From positions 1 through 11,685 of the forward strand of contig DVMK01000161.1 of assembly GCA_018715025.1 (NCBI GenBank): a DNA stretch of 11,685 nt, given 5' to 3'. Position numbers and translations under genes: made by a program. Below the pieces are notes generated by a model, which searched no databases, was not told the origin of the DNA, and worked only from the letters and a program-made list of their open reading frames with translations. The stretch comes from Candidatus Caccousia avistercoris. GTDB lineage: Bacteria; Bacillota; Clostridia; Oscillospirales; Acutalibacteraceae. Of this stretch, positions 1 to 6,942 are shown one piece after another (the stretch's first letter is position 1; every line of letters starts with the position of its first letter).

Positions 1-1
1 G

Positions 2-487
2 ATCCTGGCGGAAAAAATTGAGGATTACCGCAGCGAAGAGGACGAAATCAAGAACGCCCTGGTAAGCGCCCAGAAGCTGGGGGACGCTTCCGTGCGGGAA
101 GCGCGCCATAAGGCAGAGATTATTGTGAAGGACGCCAACCTGAAGGCGGAGCATATTGTGGCTTCTGCCGAGGACAGGATTTCCGACCAGAAGCGCCAGC
201 TGGAGGAATTGAAAAAGCAGGTGTCCGACTTCCGCTCCAAGCTGCTGGACATGTACCGCCAGCACCTGACCCTCATCGACGCCCTTCCCACGGCGAAGAA
301 GGAAGCCGCGCCGGCGGAGGCGCAGCCCCCCGTGCTGCAGGAAAGGCCCGAGCCAGAGCCGGCCCCCGCGCCCCCCTTTGCGCTGGAGCAGGCCCCCTTT
401 GCCGAAAAAGCCGCGCCGGATCCGGACTATGTGCAGGAGCCTACCCTGGAATTCCAAGCCGGTGTGTCGAATTTTGACGATTTTTAA
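2..487 (+). CDS. divIVA: DivIVA-family cell division/polarity protein, C-terminal part (5' truncated)
   Basis: The reading frame is open from base 2 and ends in TAA at 485-487, giving 161 visible residues; the N-terminus, which would carry the membrane-binding DivIVA head, lies left of the window. The visible part begins with a charged, heptad-like coiled coil (repeated EAR/KAE/A..I patterns, about the first 85 residues) of the sort that DivIVA proteins use to oligomerise. A low-complexity Pro/Ala/Glu-rich stretch follows, then a short acidic-aromatic tail ending NFDDF. In Gram-positive bacteria DivIVA sits at curved membranes at septa and poles and recruits division or wall-growth factors. 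The family call rests on the coiled coil and on the position directly upstream of ileS and lspA, which is the Bacillus/Clostridium order. An internal ATG at 92 is not the true start. Without the head domain, another coiled-coil protein cannot be fully excluded. Confidence 0.8.
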   Translation: MLAEKIEDYRSEEDEIKNALVSAQKLGDASVREARHKAEIIVKDANLKAEHIVASAEDRISDQKRQLEELKKQVSDFRSKLLDMYRQHLTLIDALPTAKKEAAPAEAQPPVLQERPEPEPAPAPPFALEQAPFAEKAAPDPDYVQEPTLEFQAGVSNFDDF

Positions 488-539
488 ATCTCCCTGGCAC
501 AGGACAGAAAACAATAATGAAACAGGAGAGTAAGAGACC

Positions 540-3341
540 ATGGCCCAAGATTACAAAAAAACGCTGAACCTTCCCAAAACAGACTTCGCCATGCAGGCGG
601 GGCTGCCCAAGAAAGAGCCCCTCATGCTGGAACAGTGGGAAAAGGACGGCATTTATGAAAAGCTGATGGAGAAAAACGAGGGCAAGCCCCTCTTTGTGCT
701 CCACGACGGCCCGCCCTACGCCAACGGCGACATTCACCTGGGCACCGCCCTGAACAAAACCCTGAAGGATATCATCGTCCGTTACCGGAACATGGCGGGG
801 TGGAAGTCCCCCTATGTGCCCGGGTGGGACACCCACGGCCTTCCCACCGAGCTGAAGGCCCGCAAAAAGGCAGGGGTGGGCAACTCCACCACCATTTCTG
901 ACGTGGAGCTGCGGAAAATCTGCCGTGAGACGGCCCTCGCCTACCTGGACGGCCAGCGCGCGCAGTTCAAAAGGCTGGGCGGCATCGGGGACTGGGATCA
1001 TCCCTACATTACGCTCACCCATGACTTTGAGGCCAAGCAGATTGAAATTTTTGCAGAAATGGCCACCAAGGGTTACATCTATAAAGGGCTCAAGCCCGTT
1101 TACTGGTGCCCGGACTGCAAAACGGCTTTGGCAGAGGCGGAAATCGAGTATGGCGAGGATCCCTGCGATTCCATCTTTGTAAAATTCCAGGTAATCGACG
1201 ACAAGGGCCTGTTTTCCGCCAAGGGGATCGACCCCTCCAAGGTGTTCTTTGTGATTTGGACCACCACCACCTGGACCCTGCCCGGCAATATGGCCGTGTG
1301 CCTTGGGCCCGACTTTGAATATTCCCTCCTGCAGTGCGGCGGCGAGTATTATGTGATGGCCTCCGCCCTGTGCGAAGCGGCCATGAAGGCTGCCGGGAAA
1401 GAGGACTACACCGTGGCCGCCGCCTTCAAGGGCAGCGAGCTGGAGTACGTCAAAACGCAGCACCCCTTCCTGAACCGGGTTTCCCCCGTCATTTTGGGCG
1501 ACCACGTCACCCTGGAAAGCGGCACCGGGTGCGTCCACACCGCCCCGGGCTTCGGCGTGGAGGACTTTGACGTGTGCCGCACCCATTACCCGGAAATCGA
1601 TGTGGTTGTGCCGGTGGATGCGGACGGCAGGCTCACCGCTGAGGCGGGGGAGCAGTTTGCCGGCCTTACCACCGCCCAGGCGAACAAGGCCATTGCCGCT
1701 TACCTGCAGGAAACGGGGGCCATGTTTGCCGTGCAGCATATTGTCCACCAGTACCCCCACTGCTGGCGCTGCAAAAACCCCATTCTGTTCCGGGCTACCG
1801 AGCAGTGGTTCTGCTCGGTGGACGCCATCAAGGAAAAGGCCGTGGAAGAGATCAACAAGGTGCAGTGGGTTCCCGCCTGGGGCAAGGACCGGATCACCTC
1901 CATGGTGGAGGATCGGAAGGATTGGTGCATTTCCCGCCAGCGCCGCTGGGGCGTGCCCATCCCTATCTTCTACTGCAGGGAATGCGGCGAGCCCCTCATC
2001 GACAAAGACGTGATGCTGCACATTTCCCGCCTGTTTGGGGAAGAGGGCTCTGACGCCTGGTACGCCAAAGAGGAAAGCGAGCTGCTCCCCGCCGGGACAG
2101 CCTGCAAAAAGTGCGGCTGCACCCAGTTTACCAAAGAGCGGGATATTATGGACGTGTGGTTCGACTCCGGCGTAAGCCATGCGGCGGTGGCGGATCAGCG
2201 GCCCGAGCTTCATTGGCCGGCAGACCTGTACCTGGAGGGCGCCGACCAGTACCGCGGCTGGTTCCAGTCCTCGCTGCTCACCTCGGTGGCATGGCGCGGC
2301 CAGGCCCCCTACCGCTCGGTGGTTACCCACGGCTGGGTGGTGGACGGCGAAGGCCGCCAGATGCACAAATCTGCCGGGAACGGCATCGATCCCAAGGAGA
2401 TCATCGACCAGTACGGCGCGGACATTCTGCGCCTGTGGGTGGCTTCCTCCGATTATCATGCGGATATCCGCATCTCCAAGGAAATTCTGAAACAGCTCTC
2501 AGACGCTTACCGGAAAATCCGCAATACCGCCCGCTTTATCCTGGGCAATCTGAGCGATTTTGATCCGGACAAGGACATGGTTCCCGAGGACCAGCTGTTC
2601 CCCATCGACCTGTGGGTGCTGAACAAGCTGGGCCAGGTGGCGGCCAAGTGCCACGAGGGCTATGAGTCCTATGAGTTCCATCAGGCGTACCACGCCATCC
2701 ACAATTTCTGCATTGTGGATCTCTCCAATTTCTATTTGGATGTGGCGAAGGACCGCCTTTACACAGAAAAAGCCGGCAGCCTCACCCGCCGCGCCGCCCA
2801 GACGGCTATGTACCGGGTGCTGGACGCGCTGACCCGGCTGATGTCCCCCATTTTGGCCTTTACCTCAGACGAGATTTGGCACGCCATGCCCCACGACAGC
2901 ACTGCCGACCCGGCCTGCGTCCTCTTCAACGAGATGCCCCGTACCAGCAGCGTAAAGGTAGACGATGCCTTCGCGGCCCGCTGGGACCGGATTCATCAGC
3001 TGCGGGACGATGTGAAGAAAGCGCTGGAGCTGGCCCGCGCCAACAAGGTCATTGGTTCTTCGCTGGACGCCAGGGTGACGCTGTTCTGCAGCGGCGAGCT
3101 GTACAGCTTCGTCTCCTCCCTGCAGGAGGAGCTTGTCCCGGTGTTCATTGTTTCCCAGGTAGAGGTTCGGGAGGAGGGCCAGGGCGAGTACCGCGGCGAG
3201 GCGGTGCCCGAGCTTTCCGTCACCGTTTCCCATGCGGAAGGGGAAAAATGCGCCCGCTGCTGGTGTTACAGCAGCACGGTGGGGGCTTCCCACGAGCATC
3301 CCGAGCTTTGCAGCCGCTGCGCGTCTGTGCTGGCGGAGTGA
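540..3341 (+). CDS. ileS: Isoleucyl-tRNA synthetase
   Basis: Cytoplasmic class I aminoacyl-tRNA synthetase of 933 residues that charges tRNA-Ile with isoleucine using ATP. Visible signatures in order: the HIGH-type motif in PPYANGDIHLGT (residues 58-69, HLGT form); a CPDC pair (190/193); the CP1 editing domain with TTTTWTLPGN (241-250) and GTGCVHTAPGFG (328-339), followed by Asp342, which matches the conserved editing aspartate; the Cys-rich pairs CWRC (408-411) and CxxC at 479/482 and 522/525; WFDSG (540-544); the KMSKS-type motif in the form QMHKS (607-611); and a C-terminal zinc finger with Cys904, 907, 924 and 927. Length is normal for bacterial IleRS, and the C-terminal zinc finger is typical of the main bacterial (type I) form. 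The ATG at 540 has AGGAG at 524-528. It follows divIVA by 52 bases, too short for a T-box leader. It is followed by a terminator-like hairpin. Confidence 0.98.
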   Translation: MAQDYKKTLNLPKTDFAMQAGLPKKEPLMLEQWEKDGIYEKLMEKNEGKPLFVLHDGPPYANGDIHLGTALNKTLKDIIVRYRNMAGWKSPYVPGWDTHGLPTELKARKKAGVGNSTTISDVELRKICRETALAYLDGQRAQFKRLGGIGDWDHPYITLTHDFEAKQIEIFAEMATKGYIYKGLKPVYWCPDCKTALAEAEIEYGEDPCDSIFVKFQVIDDKGLFSAKGIDPSKVFFVIWTTTTWTLPGNMAVCLGPDFEYSLLQCGGEYYVMASALCEAAMKAAGKEDYTVAAAFKGSELEYVKTQHPFLNRVSPVILGDHVTLESGTGCVHTAPGFGVEDFDVCRTHYPEIDVVVPVDADGRLTAEAGEQFAGLTTAQANKAIAAYLQETGAMFAVQHIVHQYPHCWRCKNPILFRATEQWFCSVDAIKEKAVEEINKVQWVPAWGKDRITSMVEDRKDWCISRQRRWGVPIPIFYCRECGEPLIDKDVMLHISRLFGEEGSDAWYAKEESELLPAGTACKKCGCTQFTKERDIMDVWFDSGVSHAAVADQRPELHWPADLYLEGADQYRGWFQSSLLTSVAWRGQAPYRSVVTHGWVVDGEGRQMHKSAGNGIDPKEIIDQYGADILRLWVASSDYHADIRISKEILKQLSDAYRKIRNTARFILGNLSDFDPDKDMVPEDQLFPIDLWVLNKLGQVAAKCHEGYESYEFHQAYHAIHNFCIVDLSNFYLDVAKDRLYTEKAGSLTRRAAQTAMYRVLDALTRLMSPILAFTSDEIWHAMPHDSTADPACVLFNEMPRTSSVKVDDAFAARWDRIHQLRDDVKKALELARANKVIGSSLDARVTLFCSGELYSFVSSLQEELVPVFIVSQVEVREEGQGEYRGEAVPELSVTVSHAEGEKCARCWCYSSTVGASHEHPELCSRCASVLAE

Positions 3342-3360
3342 TTTTATCAAAACAAATAGG

Positions 3361-3395
3361 GCGGGCAGTTCCGAATTGGCTGCCCGCTTTTCTTT
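3361..3395 (+). terminator. Intrinsic terminator after ileS, just upstream of lspA
   Basis: Arms GCGGGCAG (3361-3368) and CTGCCCGC (3380-3387) form a perfect 8-bp GC-rich stem around an 11-base loop, followed by the T-rich run TTTTCTTT (3388-3395). An A-rich stretch precedes the stem. It lies 19 bases past the ileS stop and ends only 3 bases before the lspA ribosome binding site. A full terminator would cut lspA off from ileS transcription, so it may act as a partial terminator or attenuator. Confidence 0.8.
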
Positions 3396-3398
3396 ACC

Positions 3399-3405
3399 AA
3401 GGAGG
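3399..3405 (+). promoter_or_regulatory. Ribosome binding site that fixes the lspA TTG start
   Basis: AAGGAGG is a near-perfect match to the anti-Shine-Dalgarno sequence and ends 9 bases before the TTG at 3415. The in-frame ATG at 3427 would be 21 bases away, and the ATG at 3232 lies inside ileS, so TTG is the best start. Confidence 0.85.
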
Positions 3406-3414
3406 AAGATTCCA

Positions 3415-3894
3415 TTGCCCATTCTCATGCTGGGGTTGGCCGCCGTGCTGGCGGTTGCCGACCAGTTGCTGAAATATCTGGTAGTACAAAATCTCAAGCC
3501 GATTGGCACATACGTGCTGATTGAGAATTTTCTGGATTTTACCTACGTGGAAAACCGGGGGGCCGCCTTCGGCATTCTAAGCGATCAGCGGTGGTTCTTT
3601 ATTGTCACCACCGGGATCCTGATGGCGCTCATTGTGCTGCTTTTGTTTTTTTACCAGCGGCACACAATCGTCACGTACCTGGCCAGCGCTCTCATCCTGG
3701 GGGGCGGCGTGGGCAATTTGATTGACCGGATCCTGCTGGGCTATGTGGTGGATTATATCCATTTCTCTTTCTTTCCGCCGGTGTTCAATTTTGCGGACTG
3801 CGCCGTGGTGGTGGGCACCTTCCTCTTTGTGCTGCATGTGCTGTTCACGGCTGAGCGCCCCAAGGGCGAGCCGGTTCTGCGCCGCAGGCGGTGA
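3415..3894 (+). CDS. lspA: Lipoprotein signal peptidase (signal peptidase II)
   Basis: Membrane aspartyl protease that removes the signal peptide from diacylglyceryl-modified prolipoproteins. From the TTG start the protein has 159 residues, the normal LspA size, with four predicted membrane segments (about 2-18, 58-80, 86-108 and 129-146). Family motifs are all present: DxxxK (Asp16, Lys20), ENRGAAFG (46-53), GNLIDR (100-105), VVDYIHF with catalytic Asp113, and FNFAD with catalytic Asp128. The reading frame is open back to an ATG at 3232 inside ileS, but those extra 61 residues are basic and unlike LspA, and a strong ribosome binding site supports the TTG. The gene lies 6 bases before the rluD-like gene, as in other Firmicutes, and the two are probably co-transcribed. 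Confidence 0.96.
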   Translation: MPILMLGLAAVLAVADQLLKYLVVQNLKPIGTYVLIENFLDFTYVENRGAAFGILSDQRWFFIVTTGILMALIVLLLFFYQRHTIVTYLASALILGGGVGNLIDRILLGYVVDYIHFSFFPPVFNFADCAVVVGTFLFVLHVLFTAERPKGEPVLRRRR

Positions 3895-3900
3895 GAAAAG

Positions 3901-4833
3901 ATGGGAAGAACGGAAGAATTGCTTGTCCAGCCGGGGGAGGAATCCCTGCGGCTGGACAAATTTATAAGCGTAAAGGTTGACGGCTTCACACGCTCCGCCG
4001 CCGAAAGGCTGATCCAGGAGGGCGCGGCGGAAAAGGACGGCGCGCCCCTGGGGAAGTCCTACCGGGTGGCCGCCGGGGACCGGATCCTGCTCCGTATTCC
4101 AGACCCGGAGCCCCTGGACGTGGCTGCGGAGGACATTCCCCTTTCCATTGTGTATGAGGACGGCGACCTGCTGGTGGTGAACAAGCCCAAGGGCATGGTA
4201 GTACACCCGGCTGCCGGAAATTACACCGGCACCCTGGTAAACGCCCTGCTGGCCCACTGCGGCGGCTCGCTTTCCGGCATCAACGGGGTGGTGCGCCCCG
4301 GCATTGTGCACCGGATTGACAAGGACACCAGCGGCCTTTTGATTGTGGCGAAAAATGATTTTGCCCACCAAGGGCTGGCGGAGCAGATCAAGGCGCACAG
4401 CTTTACACGCATCTACGAGGCGGTGGCATACGGCGCTTTCCGGGAAGAGTCCGGCACGGTGGACGCTCCCATCGGCCGCCACCCTATGGATCGGAAGAAA
4501 ATGGCGGTGACGCAGAAAAATTCCCGCCCGGCGGTGACCCATTACCAGGTGCTGGCCTCTTACCCGGGCTTTTCCCACCTGCGCCTGCGGCTGGAGACAG
4601 GGCGCACGCACCAGATCCGGGTTCACATGGCCTACCTGGGGCATCCGCTGGCCGGGGACCCGGTCTATGGGCCCAAAAAGGGAATTGCAGAGCTGCACGG
4701 CCAGTGCCTGCACGCCAAGTGCATCGGGTTCCGCCATCCGCGGGACGGCCGCTGGCTGGAATTTGACAGCGAACTGCCGGAATATTTTCAGAACTTTTTG
4801 CAGAAGCTCCGCCGCATGGGCGGGGCTGGGTAA
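3901..4833 (+). CDS. rluD: RluA-family 23S rRNA pseudouridine synthase, RluD type
   Basis: Cytoplasmic enzyme of 310 residues that converts uridine to pseudouridine in 23S rRNA. The N-terminus (about 15-70) looks like an S4 RNA-binding domain (LRLDKFI...RSAAERLIQEG). The RluA catalytic core follows, with the motif GIVHRIDKDTSGLLIVAK (134-151) in which Asp140 is the expected nucleophile. The second family motif is GRTHQIRVHMAYLGHPLAGD, near residues 234-253. An S4 domain plus this core is the layout of RluD and its Gram-positive counterpart YlyB, which also sits beside lspA in Bacillus. The ATG at 3901 follows the lspA stop by 6 bases; a modest Shine-Dalgarno (GGTGAG, 3890-3895) overlaps that stop, which suggests translational coupling. 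The exact target uridines cannot be told from sequence alone. Confidence 0.93.
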   Translation: MGRTEELLVQPGEESLRLDKFISVKVDGFTRSAAERLIQEGAAEKDGAPLGKSYRVAAGDRILLRIPDPEPLDVAAEDIPLSIVYEDGDLLVVNKPKGMVVHPAAGNYTGTLVNALLAHCGGSLSGINGVVRPGIVHRIDKDTSGLLIVAKNDFAHQGLAEQIKAHSFTRIYEAVAYGAFREESGTVDAPIGRHPMDRKKMAVTQKNSRPAVTHYQVLASYPGFSHLRLRLETGRTHQIRVHMAYLGHPLAGDPVYGPKKGIAELHGQCLHAKCIGFRHPRDGRWLEFDSELPEYFQNFLQKLRRMGGAG

Positions 4834-4840
4834 AAGGAGG
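4834..4840 (+). promoter_or_regulatory. Ribosome binding site for the HAD phosphatase gene
   Basis: AAGGAGG begins right after the rluD stop codon and ends 8 bases before the TTG at 4849. There is no in-frame ATG nearby, and the HAD motif I starts only ten codons in, so this site supports the TTG start. Confidence 0.8.
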
Positions 4841-4848
4841 CGGGCGGT

Positions 4849-5652
4849 TTGGATTTTCATGGCCTTCTCATAGCCAGCGATCTGGACGGCACGCTGGTGG
4901 CCCCGGGCGGCTTTCTTCCCCAGCGGAATGTGGAGGCGCTGCGGCGCTTCTGCCAGGGCGGCGGTTTGTTCACCATAGCCACCGGCCGCACGGTGGAGTC
5001 GGCGGGCCGGTTCCTGGGGCAGCTTCCGGTGAACGCCCCCGCCATCTGCCTGAACGGCGGGCTGCTGTACAGCTACCAGGAAGAGCGCGTCCTGGCCTGC
5101 GAGACCCTTCCCAAAGAAGAGGCGGCTTTTTGGCTGAAGCGTCTGTACGACGCCTTCCCCACGCTGGGCATGGAGTGCTTTTACCAGAGGGCGGTGGGGA
5201 TTGTGCGCCGCAGCCCTCACATTGGCAACACCACAACCCGGGAAATTTTTCCCTTTGCCGGCGGGGTGGAAACCGGCTGCTTTGAGCCCTGGCTGAAGCT
5301 GCTGTTCGGCGGGGAGGAGTCTCTGGTGCAGGCGGCCTTCGCCTATGTGCGGAACCAGCCCCATCCGGGTCTTCGGTTTGTGTTTTCTTCCCCGAATTTT
5401 CTGGAGGTTCTGCCAGAGAACACCAACAAAGGCGCCATGCTGGCGCGGCTGGCGCAGCAGCTTCACATCCCGCGGGAGAATATTTACGCCGTGGGGGATT
5501 ACGACAACGACCGGGAGCTTTTGGCGGCGGCCGGCCATGCCGTCACACCGGCAAACGCCCCGGCAGAGCTGCGGGCAACGGCAGAGCTGACGGTTTGCTC
5601 CTGCGAGCAGGGGGCGCTGGCCGGCCTGGTGGAGTACCTGGAAGCAAAATAA
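4849..5652 (+). CDS. Cof-type HAD-superfamily phosphatase
   Basis: Haloacid dehalogenase superfamily hydrolase of 267 residues, subfamily IIB (Cof/YidA/YbiV-like). These are cytoplasmic Mg-dependent phosphatases, often acting on sugar phosphates, nucleotides or flavin phosphates. All core motifs are visible: motif I ASDLDGTLV with nucleophile Asp11 and acid/base Asp13; motif II around IATGRT (43-48); motif III lysine in NKGAML (Lys194); and motif IV GDYDND (216-221) with Asp217 and Asp221. The roughly 110-residue insert between motifs II and III fits a C2B cap. The start is TTG with a strong ribosome binding site. It follows rluD by 15 bases and precedes the ComEA-like gene by 20 bases. The substrate cannot be inferred, and nothing in the context narrows it. 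Confidence 0.92.
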   Translation: MDFHGLLIASDLDGTLVAPGGFLPQRNVEALRRFCQGGGLFTIATGRTVESAGRFLGQLPVNAPAICLNGGLLYSYQEERVLACETLPKEEAAFWLKRLYDAFPTLGMECFYQRAVGIVRRSPHIGNTTTREIFPFAGGVETGCFEPWLKLLFGGEESLVQAAFAYVRNQPHPGLRFVFSSPNFLEVLPENTNKGAMLARLAQQLHIPRENIYAVGDYDNDRELLAAAGHAVTPANAPAELRATAELTVCSCEQGALAGLVEYLEAK

Positions 5653-5672
5653 AAAAGACGGGAGGAAGCGGA

Positions 5673-6032
5673 ATGGAACGGGAGGAAACGCAAAACCGGA
5701 TTTTGATCGCGGCGGCCCTGCTGCTGGCTGCCGTGCTTCTGGGGTACCACGCCTTCTATGTGCCGCAGGTTTCCCGGCCTGCGGCGGTGTTTGTGGAGCC
5801 TGACGCTTCCTCGCAAAGCGCCGCTGCCCTGCAGGTGAACCTGAACACCGCCACAGCGGAGGAGCTGGAGGCCCTGCCGGGCGTGGGGCCGGTAACCGCC
5901 GCCGCCATTCTGGAATACCGGGAACAGTACGGCCCCTTCCTTTCCCCGGAGGAATTGCTGGAGGTGAAGGGGATAGGGGAAAAGACTCTGGAAGCGCTGC
6001 AGGACTTTGTCTATGTGGAGGAGACGGAATGA
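5673..6032 (+). CDS. ComEA-like helix-hairpin-helix protein, short membrane-anchored form
   Basis: A 119-residue protein with a short charged N-terminus, one hydrophobic segment (about 10-29, rich in Ala, Leu and Val) that can be a signal anchor, a linker of about 25 residues, and a C-terminal double helix-hairpin-helix domain (about 55-118). This domain has VNLNTATAEELEALPGVGP and a second hairpin at VKGIGEKT. ComEA proteins bind incoming DNA outside the membrane during transformation. Full-length Gram-positive ComEA often carries an extra SLBB domain between anchor and HhH; here it is absent. The ATG at 5673 has GGGAGGAAG at 5660-5668. An in-frame ATG at 5595 lies inside the HAD gene and is less likely. 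No comEB or comEC gene is adjacent, so a role in DNA uptake is plausible but not shown. The gene overlaps the next one by ATGA. Confidence 0.85.
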   Translation: MEREETQNRILIAAALLLAAVLLGYHAFYVPQVSRPAAVFVEPDASSQSAAALQVNLNTATAEELEALPGVGPVTAAAILEYREQYGPFLSPEELLEVKGIGEKTLEALQDFVYVEETE

Positions 6033-6850
6033 ACCGTATTTGTGAGACCCGTTACCCCCTTTTTCTTGTGCACGGCCTTGGCTTCCGCGACAGAAAGCGC
6101 CTGGGCTATTGGGGCCGCATCCCCAAGGCGCTGGAACAGCGCGGCGCGGCTGTGTTCTTCGGCGGTCAGGACGGCGGCGGAAGCGTGGAGGGGAACGCCG
6201 CCCAGCTGAAGGAGCGGCTGGAAGAGATTTTGACCGAGACAGGCTGCTCCAAGGTGAATATCATCGCCCACTCCAAAGGCGGCCTGGAAGCCCGTTCCCT
6301 CATTTCCACCCTGGGCATGGGGGAGCACGTGGCCTCTCTCACCACCATCTCCACGCCCCACCACGGTTCGCAAACGGTGGATCGGCTTCTCCGCCTGCCG
6401 GCTTTCCTGGTGCGTGCCTGCGCTTCCCTCTGCAACGTGAGCTTCCGTCTCATGGGGGACAAGGCCCCCGACGCCCTGGCAGCGTTCCACATGCTCTCCA
6501 CCGGGGCGGCCGGGGAGTTTAATCAGAGAACGCCGGACGTCCCCGGGGTGTATTACCAAAGCTATGCCTTTGTTTTGAGCCACAGCCGCAGCGACATGCT
6601 GCTGTTTCTTCCTCACCTGGTAGTGAATTGGGTGGAGGGGGAGAACGACGGCCTGCTTACCCCCGCTTCGGCGCGGTGGACCAATTTCCGCGGTGTGGTG
6701 CGCTCCGCCTCCGGCCGCGGAATTTCTCACTGCGACCAGGTAGACCTCCGCCGCAGGCGGCTGACCAAAAAGAGGGTGGAGGGACGCGTCTCTGATGTGA
6801 CGGAATTTTATGTGTCGCTGGTAGCCGAATTGAAGGAAAAGGGCTTTTAG
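6029..6850 (+). CDS. Lipase-family alpha/beta hydrolase, probably cytoplasmic
   Basis: A 273-residue alpha/beta hydrolase resembling bacterial triacylglycerol lipases. Visible: an oxyanion-side motif LVHGLGF (13-19); the nucleophile elbow AHSKGG with Ser82 (AHSxG in place of GxSxG, as in Bacillus and some other lipases); TISTPHHGS (107-114), which resembles the segment after the elbow in true lipases; ENDG with Asp207; and ISHCDQVDL with His234. The Ser82/Asp207/His234 layout, with NDG and an H-D-x-V motif 27 residues later, matches the Pseudomonas/Burkholderia lipase group. The N-terminus has no signal peptide or membrane segment, unlike secreted lipases, so an intracellular esterase or lipase is inferred. 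Translation is coupled to the ComEA-like gene through ATGA, with GGAGGAG at 6017-6023. The true substrate is unknown. Confidence 0.85.
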   Translation: MNRICETRYPLFLVHGLGFRDRKRLGYWGRIPKALEQRGAAVFFGGQDGGGSVEGNAAQLKERLEEILTETGCSKVNIIAHSKGGLEARSLISTLGMGEHVASLTTISTPHHGSQTVDRLLRLPAFLVRACASLCNVSFRLMGDKAPDALAAFHMLSTGAAGEFNQRTPDVPGVYYQSYAFVLSHSRSDMLLFLPHLVVNWVEGENDGLLTPASARWTNFRGVVRSASGRGISHCDQVDLRRRRLTKKRVEGRVSDVTEFYVSLVAELKEKGF

Positions 6851-6872
6851 AAAAACTTTTGTGAAAAAATAG

Positions 6873-6917
6873 AACCGGCCCGCCATGCAGTGCCAAGGCT
6901 ACAGGCGGGCCGGTTTT
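6873..6917. terminator. Bidirectional intrinsic terminator between converging units
   Basis: A perfect 12-bp stem (AACCGGCCCGCC at 6873-6884 with GGCGGGCCGGTT at 6904-6915) encloses a 19-base loop. On the plus strand it ends in TTTT. On the minus strand the stem is followed by CTATTTTTT, read from 6872 leftward. It starts 22 bases after the hydrolase stop and 25 bases after the pfkA stop, so it serves both units. The rest of the 92-base gap shows nothing else. Confidence 0.9.
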
Positions 6918-6942
6918 GCTGTAAATCAGGCAGAGGCGGCGG

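Noticed and set aside
474..518. Possible promoter before ileS (TTGACG at 474-479 and AATAAT at 513-518)
   Set aside because: The two boxes are 33 bases apart, far from the 17 expected, and neither has a proper partner at the right spacing.
441..2459. A 672-residue open frame on the minus strand opposite ileS
   Set aside because: Mirror frame of a strongly biased coding sequence; the composition is low in information and the sense strand is certain IleRS.
3232..3414. Upstream extension of lspA to an ATG inside ileS
   Set aside because: It would add 61 basic, non-hydrophobic residues and overlap ileS by 110 bases. The strong ribosome binding site at 3399-3405 and normal family length favour TTG at 3415.
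3879..3890. CGCCGCAGGCGG-type short palindrome, also seen near 6750
   Set aside because: Both copies fall in coding sequence for arginine-rich ends and are explained by GC-rich Arg codons; only two copies with no shared flanks, so not a repeat family.
3577..5538. A 653-residue open frame on the minus strand opposite lspA, rluD and the HAD gene
   Set aside because: It spans three sense genes and their junctions, with no recognisable domain and no ribosome binding site or promoter context.
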